Positions 49,725 through 60,102 of a DNA stretch of 64,000 bases are shown piece after piece. Source of the stretch: Flavobacterium noncentrifugens (lineage in GTDB: Bacteria > Bacteroidota > Bacteroidia > Flavobacteriales > Flavobacteriaceae); NCBI RefSeq assembly GCF_900100375.1, contig NZ_FNEZ01000003.1, forward strand, positions 282,183 to 346,182, written 5' to 3'. Position 1 is the first letter of the stretch. Each line of letters begins with the position of its first letter. Below the pieces are notes generated by a model. That model was not told the origin of the DNA, did not search any database, and saw nothing but the letters and a program-made list of their open reading frames with translations. A program made the position numbers and the translations under genes.

Positions 49725-52007
49725 TTAATTTGAATATTGAAAATTTCCTTCCAAAGTATCTGCAGAATTTGTTCCGATAAAGACTTTGAAATCTCCGGCT
49801 TCTGCTTCCCATTTGTTGTTTGCCGAGAAAAACTCGATTGTTTTTTCGTTGATCGTGAAGGTGACTTTTTTATTTTCACCCGGATTCAATTCGATCATTT
49901 CAAAACCTTTGAGTTCTTTTACAGGCCGCGTCACCGAAGCGATCAAGTCGGAAATATACATTTGCACGATTTCTTTCCCACGAATTTTTCCAGTATTTTT
50001 GACAGTTATCGAAACTTCTGTTTTTCCGCTTTTAGCGAATGTTGATGCGCTGACTTTCAAATCAGAATAAGCAAATTTGGAATAACTCAAACCATATCCA
50101 AACGGATACAACGGCGTATTTGACTGATCGATGTAATGCGACCAGAACACACTGTCAGGCTCAGGTAAAACAGGCCTTCCGGTATTTTTATGATTGTAAT
50201 AAATGGGCACCTGCCCCACATTTCTCGGAAAAGTCATCGGCAATTTTCCGCTCGGATTGTAATCGCCGTATAAAACCTGTGCGATCGCGTTTCCGCTTTG
50301 TGTTCCCAATTGCCAAGTATCTAAAATAGCCGGAATATTTTCTGCTGCCCACGGAATTGCAAGCGGACGCCCATTGGTTAAAAGCAAAACAACATTCGGA
50401 TTTACTTTATATATTTCTTCGAGCAATTCCTGCTGTAGGCCAGGCAACCCGAGTTCGGTACGGCTTCTGCCCTCGCCTGTTTGCAAGCCGTGTTCGCCTA
50501 AAACCATCAAAACAACATCAGCTTTTTTAGCAGCTGCAACGGCTTCTGCAAAACCGCTTTTATCCGTTGCATTTACCTTTGTTTCGAATCCGAATAAGGT
50601 TCTTCCAACAATAACATCGGCGCCTTTCGCGTAAGTGATTTCGTTGCCTTTGTATTGGTTTAAACCTTCAATGACTGAAATTGCTGTATTGTCCTCTGCG
50701 CCAATTCTCCAGCTTCCCAACGGACTGGTTTTGTCGTTTGCCAAGGCTCCTATGACCGCAATTTTTTGTCCTGCTTTTTTAAGCGGCAAAAGCTCGTTAT
50801 CATTCTTTAATAAGACAATCGATTTTTTAGCCATATCAAGTACCGCTTCCTGGATTTCAGGTTTGCCAATCGTGGCTTTTTCACGGGCTTCATCACAGTA
50901 TTTGTATGGATTATCAAACAATCCTAGTTCGAATTTTGTCCTCAAAATCCTACGCGCCGCATCATCGATTGTAGTTTCTTTGACTTTTCCTTCTTTGACT
51001 AATGTTGCCAGATTACTCACATACGCATAAGATTCCATATCCATATCGGAACCTGCATTGATCGAAAGTTCTGCTGCATGCATACTGTCTTTGGCATAAT
51101 GGTGCGCGATCATTTCATTCATCGACCCCCAATCGGACACTACAAAACCTTTGAAATTCCAGTCCTTTTTAAGGATTTGGCGTTGCAGCCAGGCATTTCC
51201 AGTTGCCGGAATTCCGTTAAGCTCGTTAAACGAATTCATAAATGTTCGTACTCCGGCGTCAACTGAAGCTTTAAACGGAGGAAAAATCACATTCTGCAAG
51301 GTATTTTCGCTGACATCTACCGTGTTGTAATCGCGCCCGGCTTCTGCGAATGCATAACCTGCGAAATGTTTGGCACATGCCAATATCGTATTATTTCCGT
51401 TGAAATTCTCACCCTGAAAACCTTTGACACGTGCAGCAGCAATGAGGCTTCCCAAGTATGGATCTTCACCTGCGCCTTCCATCACGCGTCCCCAGCGGGC
51501 ATCACGCGACACGTCGACCATCGGGGCAAAGGTCCAGTTTAATCCTACAGACGAAGCTTCATCCGCAGCGACGGCAGCCGATTTTTGTATGGCTTCCAAA
51601 TCCCAGCTTGCTGCTTCGGCTAACGGAATCGGGCTGATGGTTTTATAACCGTGAACCACGTCAAACCCGAACAATAACGGAATCCCGAGGCGTGTTTGCT
51701 CGACCGCGATTTTCTGCAAAGCCCTGACATCTTTTACACCACGAACATTCAGCATCGCACCAACCAAACCTTTTTTGAGATGGTCATATTTTTGCGCGGC
51801 TTGCCCTTCTTTTGGCGCGGGGCCAGTCACATCATAAAATCCGTTGTATTGGTTGAGCTGCCCGATCTTTTCTTCTAAAGACATTTTCTTCAGGAGCGTT
51901 TCCACTTTCTGATCTATGGTATTTACGGTTTTCTTCTGGGCATTCGATTGGATGCTAAAAAGCATAGCAAATGCTACAAAGCCGTAGTGGAATTGTATGT
52001 GTTTCAT
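49725..52007 (-). CDS. bglX: GH3 beta-glucosidase (BglX-like)
   Basis: 760 residues with a signal peptide (ending SNAQ). The nucleophile Asp292 lies in GFVVSDWGSMNEM; KHFAGYA and RWGRVMEGAGEDPYL are family landmarks. A C-terminal fibronectin-III-like domain ends the protein. Periplasmic; likely releases glucose from laminari-oligosaccharides produced by GH16 and imported through SusC/D. Confidence 0.95.
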   Translation of the reverse strand: MKHIQFHYGFVAFAMLFSIQSNAQKKTVNTIDQKVETLLKKMSLEEKIGQLNQYNGFYDVTGPAPKEGQAAQKYDHLKKGLVGAMLNVRGVKDVRALQKIAVEQTRLGIPLLFGFDVVHGYKTISPIPLAEAASWDLEAIQKSAAVAADEASSVGLNWTFAPMVDVSRDARWGRVMEGAGEDPYLGSLIAAARVKGFQGENFNGNNTILACAKHFAGYAFAEAGRDYNTVDVSENTLQNVIFPPFKASVDAGVRTFMNSFNELNGIPATGNAWLQRQILKKDWNFKGFVVSDWGSMNEMIAHHYAKDSMHAAELSINAGSDMDMESYAYVSNLATLVKEGKVKETTIDDAARRILRTKFELGLFDNPYKYCDEAREKATIGKPEIQEAVLDMAKKSIVLLKNDNELLPLKKAGQKIAVIGALANDKTSPLGSWRIGAEDNTAISVIEGLNQYKGNEITYAKGADVIVGRTLFGFETKVNATDKSGFAEAVAAAKKADVVLMVLGEHGLQTGEGRSRTELGLPGLQQELLEEIYKVNPNVVLLLTNGRPLAIPWAAENIPAILDTWQLGTQSGNAIAQVLYGDYNPSGKLPMTFPRNVGQVPIYYNHKNTGRPVLPEPDSVFWSHYIDQSNTPLYPFGYGLSYSKFAYSDLKVSASTFAKSGKTEVSITVKNTGKIRGKEIVQMYISDLIASVTRPVKELKGFEMIELNPGENKKVTFTINEKTIEFFSANNKWEAEAGDFKVFIGTNSADTLEGNFQYSN

Positions 52008-52097
52008 GCAGATTTGGATAAGTTGTGATAAAATCAGCCTGCAGGAAAATTAGTGTACACTAACCTTCCCGCAACTGACTCAACAAAATGAAATTCT

Positions 52098-53750
52098 TTA
52101 TTGGTAGACTTTAACGTAATCCACTTCCATGGTTGACTGTGTAAATCCCGGTGCAACTGTTCCGCCAAATGTTCCGCCCATGGCGACATTCATGATCAGG
52201 AAGAAGTTGGCATTGAATGGTGAATCTGATGTATTTGTATAACTGTGGTAAACCGTGTCATCCACATAAAATTTAATTGTATTTGGACTCCAGATCACTT
52301 TATAAATGTGGAAATCTGAAGATGCCGTTGGGACTGTAGTCGATGCTGAATTTCCATTGCCGCCGGAATGTCCGGGATAATGCAATGTTCCCAGAATGAC
52401 ATTTGGAACATTTCCTTTTTGTTCCATCACGTCAATTTCGCCACAGCCCGGCCATGGATTTGTTGAATAGTTAGATCCCAGCATCCAAAGCGCAGGCCAG
52501 GTTCCGCCACCTGTTGGTAATTTGGCGCGGAATTCTACTTTTCCGTATTTGAAATCAAATTTTCCTTCCGATTTCAATCGTGCAGAAGTATAATTAAATC
52601 CGCCTAACGATTCGGCTTTCGCTGTGATTTTTAAGCTTCCGCCCTGAACGATGACATTGTTTGCAGTGTTGGTGTAGTTTTGGAGTTCGCTGTTTCCCCA
52701 ACCGTTGTTATTACCCAGATCGTAACCCCATTTTGTGGCATCCGGAGCGCCATCTGTGTTAAAATCATCAGACCAAACCAAGTTTGTATAATCGTCTCCT
52801 CCGCCCTGTGTTGGTGGCGACGTAGAGAAAGTATGGTACCAGGCCAAAGACGCGTTTCCGCCCATTACAGCGCGAACAACCATTTTAGTATCGGTAATGG
52901 AAAGGATTTCATAAGTTGACTGCCCAATATAGTAACCCATGAAACCGTTGTCTGAAAAGGTCATTTCTGTACCTGTTGTTTCTTCGTTTGCCAATGGATT
53001 TTGCGTTACAACAGAACTTGATGGCCCAAGCAGTACATTTTTCTGTCCGCCTGGATTGTAATCATAGCAGCCGTCATCACCACTTCCTCCAACAATGCCC
53101 AGGAAATCCTTGTTAAAAAAGGTTTTTCCATGATTGTTCAATTCAAATTTGATATTGTTGCCATCGAGTGTAAATTTAAGTTCGTTGTCGTATAAACAAC
53201 TGCTCGTTGGCGATCCGGCTTTTTCAAATGGCGCGGCTGCATAATAATTCGGATAAAAATTGTTGTCTGCATTGGCATCATTCTGGCCTACGCCCAAATG
53301 TCCTGGTTCTGCAGCTGCCCAATACCATGTTTTGGTAGAACCGCCGGTGAGTTTTTCGACAGTTACCGGATCAGAGAAATCGCTGAAAACGGTCACTTCT
53401 ATCGTTTTGCTGATTGACAATCCGCCGGTTCCATTTGCCAAAACAGTGACCTGGTATGTATTGACACCATTAGAACTGAATCGTTTTTGCAATACTCCGG
53501 TTGCAGAACTTGCAGAGCTTCCGTCGCTGAAAATATATTTGTAGCTGATTGCATTCGATGCTTCTGCGGTAAAATTCACAATTCCGGTTCCGTCACCGTT
53601 TGGATTGGCGCTGTCTACACCTTGTACGGTATTTGAAATCACCAGGTTTTCAGGTGCTGCAAGATTGCCAAACTCGGCCGTGTCTTCACAACTCCAAAGT
53701 GCCAGGAACAAGACACTTAGTATTCCTATTCGTTTTATATATTTTTTCAT
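52098..53750 (-). CDS. Surface GH16 lipoprotein with an N-terminal PKD domain
   Basis: 550 residues. Lipobox LWSC (Cys21) followed by an acidic CEDTAEF, the kind of signal that sends lipoproteins to the outer surface in Bacteroidetes. A PKD-like domain (about 40-120), a linker region of about 190 residues with no clear family, and a C-terminal GH16 domain from about 320 with GEIDVME (Glu438, Asp440, Glu443). The first cutter of the polymer at the cell surface. Confidence 0.92.
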   Translation of the reverse strand: MKKYIKRIGILSVLFLALWSCEDTAEFGNLAAPENLVISNTVQGVDSANPNGDGTGIVNFTAEASNAISYKYIFSDGSSASSATGVLQKRFSSNGVNTYQVTVLANGTGGLSISKTIEVTVFSDFSDPVTVEKLTGGSTKTWYWAAAEPGHLGVGQNDANADNNFYPNYYAAAPFEKAGSPTSSCLYDNELKFTLDGNNIKFELNNHGKTFFNKDFLGIVGGSGDDGCYDYNPGGQKNVLLGPSSSVVTQNPLANEETTGTEMTFSDNGFMGYYIGQSTYEILSITDTKMVVRAVMGGNASLAWYHTFSTSPPTQGGGDDYTNLVWSDDFNTDGAPDATKWGYDLGNNNGWGNSELQNYTNTANNVIVQGGSLKITAKAESLGGFNYTSARLKSEGKFDFKYGKVEFRAKLPTGGGTWPALWMLGSNYSTNPWPGCGEIDVMEQKGNVPNVILGTLHYPGHSGGNGNSASTTVPTASSDFHIYKVIWSPNTIKFYVDDTVYHSYTNTSDSPFNANFFLIMNVAMGGTFGGTVAPGFTQSTMEVDYVKVYQ

Positions 53751-53755
53751 TTTTT

Positions 53756-55309
53756 TTAGTTTGATAGTTTAACGTCGTCAAAATAGTATGTTGCCCCAGT
53801 TCCAATATTTCCAAAGTCAAAAAAGAAGATCATTCTTTGGTAAGCATTTGCATTGACAATTCCTGAAAAGTCATAAGTAAGCTCTTCCCAGCCATTAGCA
53901 ACGGTAGTAGTGGCATCTTTTTCAATATTGATCGTGGCTCCGTTGAGCAGGTTTTCAAGTTTTAATTTGACGATCTTGCCCGCTTGTGGAGACCATACTT
54001 TAATTTTGATTTTCTGCATTTCGGAAAAATCGATCGGATCTTCGAGTGCAATGAACGAACCGGCATAAGTTACTGCCCCATTAGCCTTAAGCACTGTCGC
54101 AACATGAGCCGACGTATTGATTCCGGTGCTGTGCGGATTGGCAATTACCGATGTTGGTGCGCCGCCGAATTCTGTGAAAGTATAATCAAGAGTAGCCGAT
54201 TCAAATGTGAGCGGCAATTCTAAAACATCTGCACCTGATGCCATTTCTACATCATCAAAATAATAATCGGCACCAGTTCCCTGATTACCAAAATCGAAGA
54301 AAACCACGAGTCTTTGGTAATCAATTACAGTACTCACTCCCGTAAAATCAAAAGTCAATACTTCCCAGCCATTTGCAACGGTATTGGTCACATCTCTTTC
54401 AATATTAATCGTGTTGTCGGCAAGATTCTCGAGTTTCATTTTTACGACAATTCCGGCTTGTGGTGACCACACTTTGATTTTAATGCGTTTCATTACAGAA
54501 AAATCCAATCGCTGGCCCAATTCAATAAAAGAACCAGCCCAAGTTTCTGCACCTCCGGCTTTGCTAAGTTTGCCCACCTGCGCGCTGTTATTTCCAGCAT
54601 CTATACGTGGATTATTCACTACTGATGAATTGGCGTTTCCAAAATTTGTGAAGATGTATGAGGCTGCAGGCAATTCAAAATTGATTGGAAGCAGGATCGG
54701 ATTGTTGATCACAACGGTTTGGGTATACTCAGAACTTGCTGCGCCGCCGCTGTAAGCTACAACTTTTATAGTGTAAGTTCCGGTCGCGCTGTAAGCATGT
54801 GATGCGATTTGATCCTCATTGATTTGTACCGGCGTTTCTGTATTAGATTCGCCAAAAAACACTTCAAAATAAGTTTCAAAATCTGCTTTTGCAGTGACGT
54901 TGACCTTAAAAGGATTGCCTGGTTCGGCAGTTACTTTTACATCAAGATTTTCGGGTGCGATGAAAGAAACCGTCAATTTTTGGGTATAAGCCGTTTCTTT
55001 TCCATTGATGCCAATCCCGGTAAATTTGACATCGTAAACACCTTCAGCGTACTTGTGTTTCGCAAATTCACCTGAAAGAATCTCTGCAGTTTCTACTGAT
55101 CCGTCGCCAAAATCGATCCTGTAAACCGTAGCCCCTTTTCCGTTTGGCCAAATCGTCACTTCGCCCGAATTGTCTTGTTTGATCGTAAATAACGCCGATA
55201 AATCTGTTGGAGCAGCCGCACTGTCTATAAAATTGGTATCGTTGTCATCGTTACATCCCAACAGCATCGCCATCAGGAATAAGCTAAAAATATATTTTAA
55301 ATTTTTCAT
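53756..55309 (-). CDS. Surface glycan-binding lipoprotein with PKD domains and two tandem C-terminal modules
   Basis: 517 residues from the ATG at 55309; the longer frame back to 55360 starts with TTG inside susD. Lipobox LLGC (Cys19) with acidic NDDND after it. Two PKD-like domains (about 33-115 and 118-205) precede two modules of about 150 residues each (about 208-355 and 360-517) that are closely related: both contain YTF/YIFTxFG, TWAGSFIEL/TYAGSFIAL, IKIKVWSPQAG and YYFDDV. No catalytic motif. Its place right after susD fits a surface glycan-binding protein. Confidence 0.88.
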   Translation of the reverse strand: MKNLKYIFSLFLMAMLLGCNDDNDTNFIDSAAAPTDLSALFTIKQDNSGEVTIWPNGKGATVYRIDFGDGSVETAEILSGEFAKHKYAEGVYDVKFTGIGINGKETAYTQKLTVSFIAPENLDVKVTAEPGNPFKVNVTAKADFETYFEVFFGESNTETPVQINEDQIASHAYSATGTYTIKVVAYSGGAASSEYTQTVVINNPILLPINFELPAASYIFTNFGNANSSVVNNPRIDAGNNSAQVGKLSKAGGAETWAGSFIELGQRLDFSVMKRIKIKVWSPQAGIVVKMKLENLADNTINIERDVTNTVANGWEVLTFDFTGVSTVIDYQRLVVFFDFGNQGTGADYYFDDVEMASGADVLELPLTFESATLDYTFTEFGGAPTSVIANPHSTGINTSAHVATVLKANGAVTYAGSFIALEDPIDFSEMQKIKIKVWSPQAGKIVKLKLENLLNGATINIEKDATTTVANGWEELTYDFSGIVNANAYQRMIFFFDFGNIGTGATYYFDDVKLSN

Positions 55310-55322
55310 ATCTGTTGGTGTA

Positions 55323-56798
55323 TTAGTATCCTGGATTTTGCTTCCAATTGCCGTTTGCAAACTGAATTTCCTCTATAGGGACGGGAAACAATTCATTTTT
55401 TCCTGTAACAAATCCGTCGATTTCTGTGCCTTTGCCTGTACGAACCAAATCAAAAAATCGATGGCCTTCGCCAACAAGCTCTACCCTTCTTTCTGTCCAG
55501 ATCGAATTGATAAGCGGTTGTCCAGAGGCTGTGATGTCATGGCTGTTGTCACCAAATGCGCGACGGCGTACCTGATTGAGATATTCCCTGGCTTTTGCAT
55601 CGCTGATTCCACCTCGGCTGTTGGCTTCAGCTGCCATTAACAATACATCTGCATATCGGATCGCCCTGTAATTGTTAGGATTTGTAAGATTTACATCGCC
55701 CGGCGCATCTGTAGTCCGGGTTCTTGGAAGGTATTTTTTGTTGAAAAAGCCAGTATGCTTGTAGCCTACGCCATACGTTGCGTTATTGGCTGCAGCCCAG
55801 GCTACAATATCGAGTATCGCTACATCTTTTCTTTTGTCGCCAGGCTCGAAAGCGTCTACCACTTCCTGTTGCGGAACATTGAAACTGTAACCTGAAGAAA
55901 ACATTGGCCCACTGTAATTTCTGATGCCGCTAAATCCTACAGCTACATTTCCTTCGCTGCATTGAAGGCAGTCAAAACTGGCGCCTTGTGCTTCGCTGTA
56001 TTGGATTTCGAAAACCGATTCAGGGCCGTTTTCGCCTAAATTTTCGAAAATCGAACCGTAATCCGCTACCAGTGAATATTTGCCGCTGCCAATCAAATCT
56101 TCAAAAACAGCTGCTGATTCAGCGAATTTTTCATGGTACAGATACACTTTTCCAAGCAACGCCTGAGCAGCGCCTTTAGTTGCACGGCCTGTTTGTTCTG
56201 CATTTGGGGATAGATTATCAACGGCAAACTGAAGGTCTGCTTCAATAGATGTATAAACATCGTTTACCGGAGATCTTGGAATCAAAGTGACATCGATCGG
56301 AAGAAATCTTTTGTCGCCTTTCATCGGGATCGGGCCAAACCATTTGACCAGTTCGAATTGGAAATAAGCCCTGAGGAAACGCGTTTCCCCAATGACCTGG
56401 TTTTTATTCGGAAAATCTGTTTTGTCCTTAAATTCCAGGATATAGTTGGCACGCTGTACACCGGCGAACATCCAATCCCAGATATTTTTCAGGTTTGGAT
56501 TTACAGGCGTGTGGGTCATGTCGTCAATTTGCTGAAATCCGATGACATCTGTTGCGCTGCCACCACCGGAAGCCGTGTTGTCTGAGGCAATTTCGCCAAG
56601 CAAAACATTTACATAGCTCGCATGTAATAGATCGTAAGCGCCGATAAGTGCCTGGTTGTATTCGGCTTCGGAATTAAAATAATTCTCAGAACCAATGGTA
56701 TATGGTGCTTCCCTGTCGACAAAATCGTCGCTGCAGGAAATGCTTATTAGTCCGAATACAGCTGCAAAAGCGACTGTCTTAAATATATATTTTTTCAT
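55323..56798 (-). CDS. susD: SusD/RagB-family outer-membrane lipoprotein
   Basis: 491 residues. Lipobox SISC (Cys22) and the SusD layout: YFNSEAEYNQALIGAYDLL near the start, ETRFLRAYFQFELVKWFGPIP, RSPVNDVYTSIEADL, and the C-terminal ERRVELVGEGHRFFDLVRTGK. It lies on the outer surface and forms the lid of the SusC channel, binding oligosaccharides. Eleven bases after susC. Confidence 0.96.
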   Translation of the reverse strand: MKKYIFKTVAFAAVFGLISISCSDDFVDREAPYTIGSENYFNSEAEYNQALIGAYDLLHASYVNVLLGEIASDNTASGGGSATDVIGFQQIDDMTHTPVNPNLKNIWDWMFAGVQRANYILEFKDKTDFPNKNQVIGETRFLRAYFQFELVKWFGPIPMKGDKRFLPIDVTLIPRSPVNDVYTSIEADLQFAVDNLSPNAEQTGRATKGAAQALLGKVYLYHEKFAESAAVFEDLIGSGKYSLVADYGSIFENLGENGPESVFEIQYSEAQGASFDCLQCSEGNVAVGFSGIRNYSGPMFSSGYSFNVPQQEVVDAFEPGDKRKDVAILDIVAWAAANNATYGVGYKHTGFFNKKYLPRTRTTDAPGDVNLTNPNNYRAIRYADVLLMAAEANSRGGISDAKAREYLNQVRRRAFGDNSHDITASGQPLINSIWTERRVELVGEGHRFFDLVRTGKGTEIDGFVTGKNELFPVPIEEIQFANGNWKQNPGY

Positions 56799-56809
56799 GA
56801 TGTTTAAAA

Positions 56810-59800
56810 TTAAAAGTTAAGGTTTACACCGAACATGTACGTTCTTGGCGTTGGGTAAAAACCGTAATCAATACCTCCGCCAATCGCTGCTCCACTGGTC
56901 GCTGCAGGGTCAAATCCTTTGTATTTGGTGAAAGTATACACGTTATTTACGGAAGCATAAAGCCTTAATTTTGTAATGAAAGCCTTTTTAGTAAATTCTG
57001 GATTCAGGGTATAGCCCAATTGGATATTCTGGATCCGGTAAAATGAAGCATCTTCGACAAAATAATCTGAAAAGAGGTCGTTAGCCGTTGCACCTGTCGT
57101 GACCCTTGGCACGGTGTTGCTTGTTCCCTCGCCTGTCCATCTGTCGAGCACATAATTCAATTTGTTGACATCGGTAACCGATCTTTCATAGTTTCTCACC
57201 ATGTCGTTTCCTAACGAAGCATAGGTGTACACGGCAAAATCAACACTTTTGTAGCTTAGGTTCAGGTTTAATCCCATCGTACAGTCTGGCAATGGGCTTC
57301 CCACTTTCGTACGGTCATCAAAATTAATCACACCATCGCCGTTGATATCTTTGTACCTGATATCGCCGGGAGCCGCCGGTGCGCCTAAAGCTGCTTGTGA
57401 GGGATGTGCGCTTACTTCGGCTGCATTTTGAAAAATCCCGTCGGTTTGCAATCCGTAGAAATAGCCGATAGGCTGTCCTTCTTGCATTCTTGCGATTGGC
57501 TGTTGCCCGATCCCGAAATTTCCAGCTTGAAGATAGCCGGCATCGCTCCTTACCTCTGTCACAACATTTTTAATTGTCGTCACATTGTAATTGACGTTAA
57601 AATTAAAGTCCTTCCCTATTTTATCGGTATAGCCAACAGAAAACTCAAATCCGTTATTTCTTGTTCCACCCGCATTTACTACTGGCGGGCTGCTACCTGG
57701 TGCAGCAGCTCCTGCAATTCCAGATACTTGTAACCCCGTAATCAATAAATTTGATCTGGTTTCGATAAAATAATCCGATACGATATCTACTTTATTATTG
57801 AACAATTTCAGGTCGATACCCACATCAAATTTCTTGGCTTGTTCCCATTTTACGGCATAATTCGGCAGTCCGCCTACTGCAGTTCCGTTTACCAGAACAT
57901 TATCAAATACATAAGTAGCTTCTCCGTTTAGCAAACCGATATACTTATTTTGCTCAATCTTATCATTACCAAGTATACCATAACTTCCGCGGAATTTCAG
58001 GAAGTTCAGCACATTAGAATCTTTCAAAAAGTTTTCATTGGTAGCAACCCAACCCGCTGTAGCGCCATAAAAATAGGCTACGGTGTTATCAGGTCCAAAT
58101 TTCGTTGAAGAATCGCGGCGTCCAAATGCTGACAGTAAATATTTTCCATCAAAATCATACTGCAATCTTGTGAAATAAGAATTCAGGCGTTCATCATAAT
58201 TATAAGAATTAACGTCGCGAGCGCCACCTGTACTCACGCCAGTTGCAAGTACTAGATCGGCAAATTCCCAGGAATTATTAGGCACATCATAACCTGATGC
58301 ATACAATCCGTTACCCCATTCTTTGCTATTTGCAGTACCTAAAGTAAACGCGAAATTGTGTTTTTCGGCAAATATTTTTTTATACGTCAGATACAAATCA
58401 AGATTATAGCGGTTGTCGTTAATGGCATTTTGATCTACGCGGCTTCGGCCAACATCGAAAACTTTACCGCCATAACTCACCATTTTCGCGAAATTTCTAC
58501 TTTCAGAGTTTGAAGTATTAAAACCAACCCTTCCGGTAAATACAAGGTCTTTAAAAACATTATAGTCCAAAGAAATGCTTCCAAAGATCTTTTTCAGATT
58601 ATAATCGTTAAAAGTATTGTCGATTTGAGCCAATGGATTAATGACTTCAATACCAAAGCCTGGTGTACTGGGAACCAGCGAAAAATTATTGTTTTCATCC
58701 CTTGGCTTAAGCACTGCCGGCATATTAATCGCATTAAATAAAACCGATCCTATGGCGCCTTCGCTAAATGAATCCCTGTTTAAAAAAATGTAGCTGGCAT
58801 TGGTTTGCAATTTTAATTTACTGGATAGGTCAGCAGTTAAAGCCATGGTTAAACTATTTCTTCTGAAATCTGCTTTGTCCCCACCAATAATTCCTTCTTG
58901 ATACAAATGGGAACCGCTTACGCTATAAGTGATTTTATCAGAACCGCCTGAAACACTAAAGTCATGGCTAATGATTGGTGCACTATTATTAAAAACCTGA
59001 TCCTGCCAATCAGTTCCCTTACCAAGACCAGAAACATTTGGATAAGGCAATGCCTGCCCACCGTTTGCATAACTTTCATTTAAAAGTAGGGCATATTCGG
59101 TAGCATTGAGCAATTTCATTTTTTTGGTGGTTTGCTGCATACCAACATAAGTATTGTATGAAAATGCAGTTGCCCCGTTTTTCTTTCCAGATTTTGTTTT
59201 GATTATCACAACACCATTTGCACCTTGTACACCGTAAATACCGGCTTGGGCATCTTTTAGAACTGTGATAGACTCGATATCTGATGGGTTGATGAGACTT
59301 ATATCACTGATATTTCCATCAATAATGATGAGAGGCGAATTATCATTATTACTACCAATTCCTCGGATTCTGATGTTTAATCCAGCTCCCGGCGCACCTG
59401 ATTGCGATGTCACGTTGACACCTGCAAGCGTTCCTACTAAGGCTTGTTCTGCTTTAATGGGCTTTAGTTTTTCGATTGTGGTTCCACTTACCAAACCAAT
59501 AGCACCGGTAACATCCTTTTTTCTTTGGCTGCCATATCCGATAACCACGACCTGTTCCAACGATTGTACATCTTCCTGCAAATCGATTGCCACTGATGGA
59601 TTGCTCCCGGAAACTTTGAATTGGGTTGATTTGAATCCGAGATAGCTAAATTCCAGAACGGAACCTGTAGGCACATTCTTTAGGGTGAATTTACCATCAA
59701 AGTCGGTCGTTGTACCTAAAGTGCTGTTTTTTACCTGAACATTGACACCAGGAATCGGAGATCGATTTGTCGATTCATTTACAACGCCTCCGATATCATA

Positions 59801-59863
59801 ACTCTGGGCAAACCCAAAAGCCGACAGAAGCAGAAAATAAATTAAGAGATAATTTGATTTCAT
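56810..59863 (-). CDS. susC: SusC/RagA-family TonB-dependent transporter
   Basis: 1017 residues. Signal peptide (to FGFAQS), then a CarboxypepD_reg-like domain (about 22-100), the SusC motif VVVIGYGSQRKKDVTGA at about 106-122, plug domain and a 22-strand barrel ending in the aromatic F (GVNLNF). It imports glucan oligosaccharides with SusD using TonB energy. First gene of the PUL operon. The 239-base upstream gap holds its control region. Confidence 0.96.
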   Translation of the reverse strand: MKSNYLLIYFLLLSAFGFAQSYDIGGVVNESTNRSPIPGVNVQVKNSTLGTTTDFDGKFTLKNVPTGSVLEFSYLGFKSTQFKVSGSNPSVAIDLQEDVQSLEQVVVIGYGSQRKKDVTGAIGLVSGTTIEKLKPIKAEQALVGTLAGVNVTSQSGAPGAGLNIRIRGIGSNNDNSPLIIIDGNISDISLINPSDIESITVLKDAQAGIYGVQGANGVVIIKTKSGKKNGATAFSYNTYVGMQQTTKKMKLLNATEYALLLNESYANGGQALPYPNVSGLGKGTDWQDQVFNNSAPIISHDFSVSGGSDKITYSVSGSHLYQEGIIGGDKADFRRNSLTMALTADLSSKLKLQTNASYIFLNRDSFSEGAIGSVLFNAINMPAVLKPRDENNNFSLVPSTPGFGIEVINPLAQIDNTFNDYNLKKIFGSISLDYNVFKDLVFTGRVGFNTSNSESRNFAKMVSYGGKVFDVGRSRVDQNAINDNRYNLDLYLTYKKIFAEKHNFAFTLGTANSKEWGNGLYASGYDVPNNSWEFADLVLATGVSTGGARDVNSYNYDERLNSYFTRLQYDFDGKYLLSAFGRRDSSTKFGPDNTVAYFYGATAGWVATNENFLKDSNVLNFLKFRGSYGILGNDKIEQNKYIGLLNGEATYVFDNVLVNGTAVGGLPNYAVKWEQAKKFDVGIDLKLFNNKVDIVSDYFIETRSNLLITGLQVSGIAGAAAPGSSPPVVNAGGTRNNGFEFSVGYTDKIGKDFNFNVNYNVTTIKNVVTEVRSDAGYLQAGNFGIGQQPIARMQEGQPIGYFYGLQTDGIFQNAAEVSAHPSQAALGAPAAPGDIRYKDINGDGVINFDDRTKVGSPLPDCTMGLNLNLSYKSVDFAVYTYASLGNDMVRNYERSVTDVNKLNYVLDRWTGEGTSNTVPRVTTGATANDLFSDYFVEDASFYRIQNIQLGYTLNPEFTKKAFITKLRLYASVNNVYTFTKYKGFDPAATSGAAIGGGIDYGFYPTPRTYMFGVNLNF

Positions 59864-60102
59864 AAGTTAGTTTTTTGTGAATCCTAAAATTAGAACTGTT
59901 TTTTAAGAATTATTTAATAAATACCTCAACAAAAAACATACATCTTAAAAATAATGAAAAATTTTTCCGATTGAATAAAATGAAGCCAGCAACGATAACG
60001 TTTTCTTAAGAATTTGTTAATCTGAAAAAAATCTTAAAAAAGGCGCTTATATCGTTGTTGTTGTGGTGTTGTATAGGTAATATACGACGATGTTGTAAAA
60101 TA
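59864..60102. promoter_or_regulatory. PUL control region between regulator and susC
   Basis: A/T-rich. No perfect TAnnTTTG box is seen on the reverse strand; a near match, TATGTTTT, lies at 59933-59940. A weak match is expected if an activator is needed. A dyad sits at 59994-60022. Confidence 0.4.
59994..60022. promoter_or_regulatory. Dyad around TTCTTAAGAA (candidate operator)
   Basis: A perfect 10-bp palindrome TTCTTAAGAA (60003-60012) flanked by GATAAC and GTTAATC, which are near-complementary. It has no U-tract, so it does not look like a terminator. It lies about 140 bases before the susC start. Confidence 0.35.

Noticed and set aside
55170..55640. 156-codon forward ORF across susD and the binding protein
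   Set aside because: Antisense to two real genes with strong family evidence.
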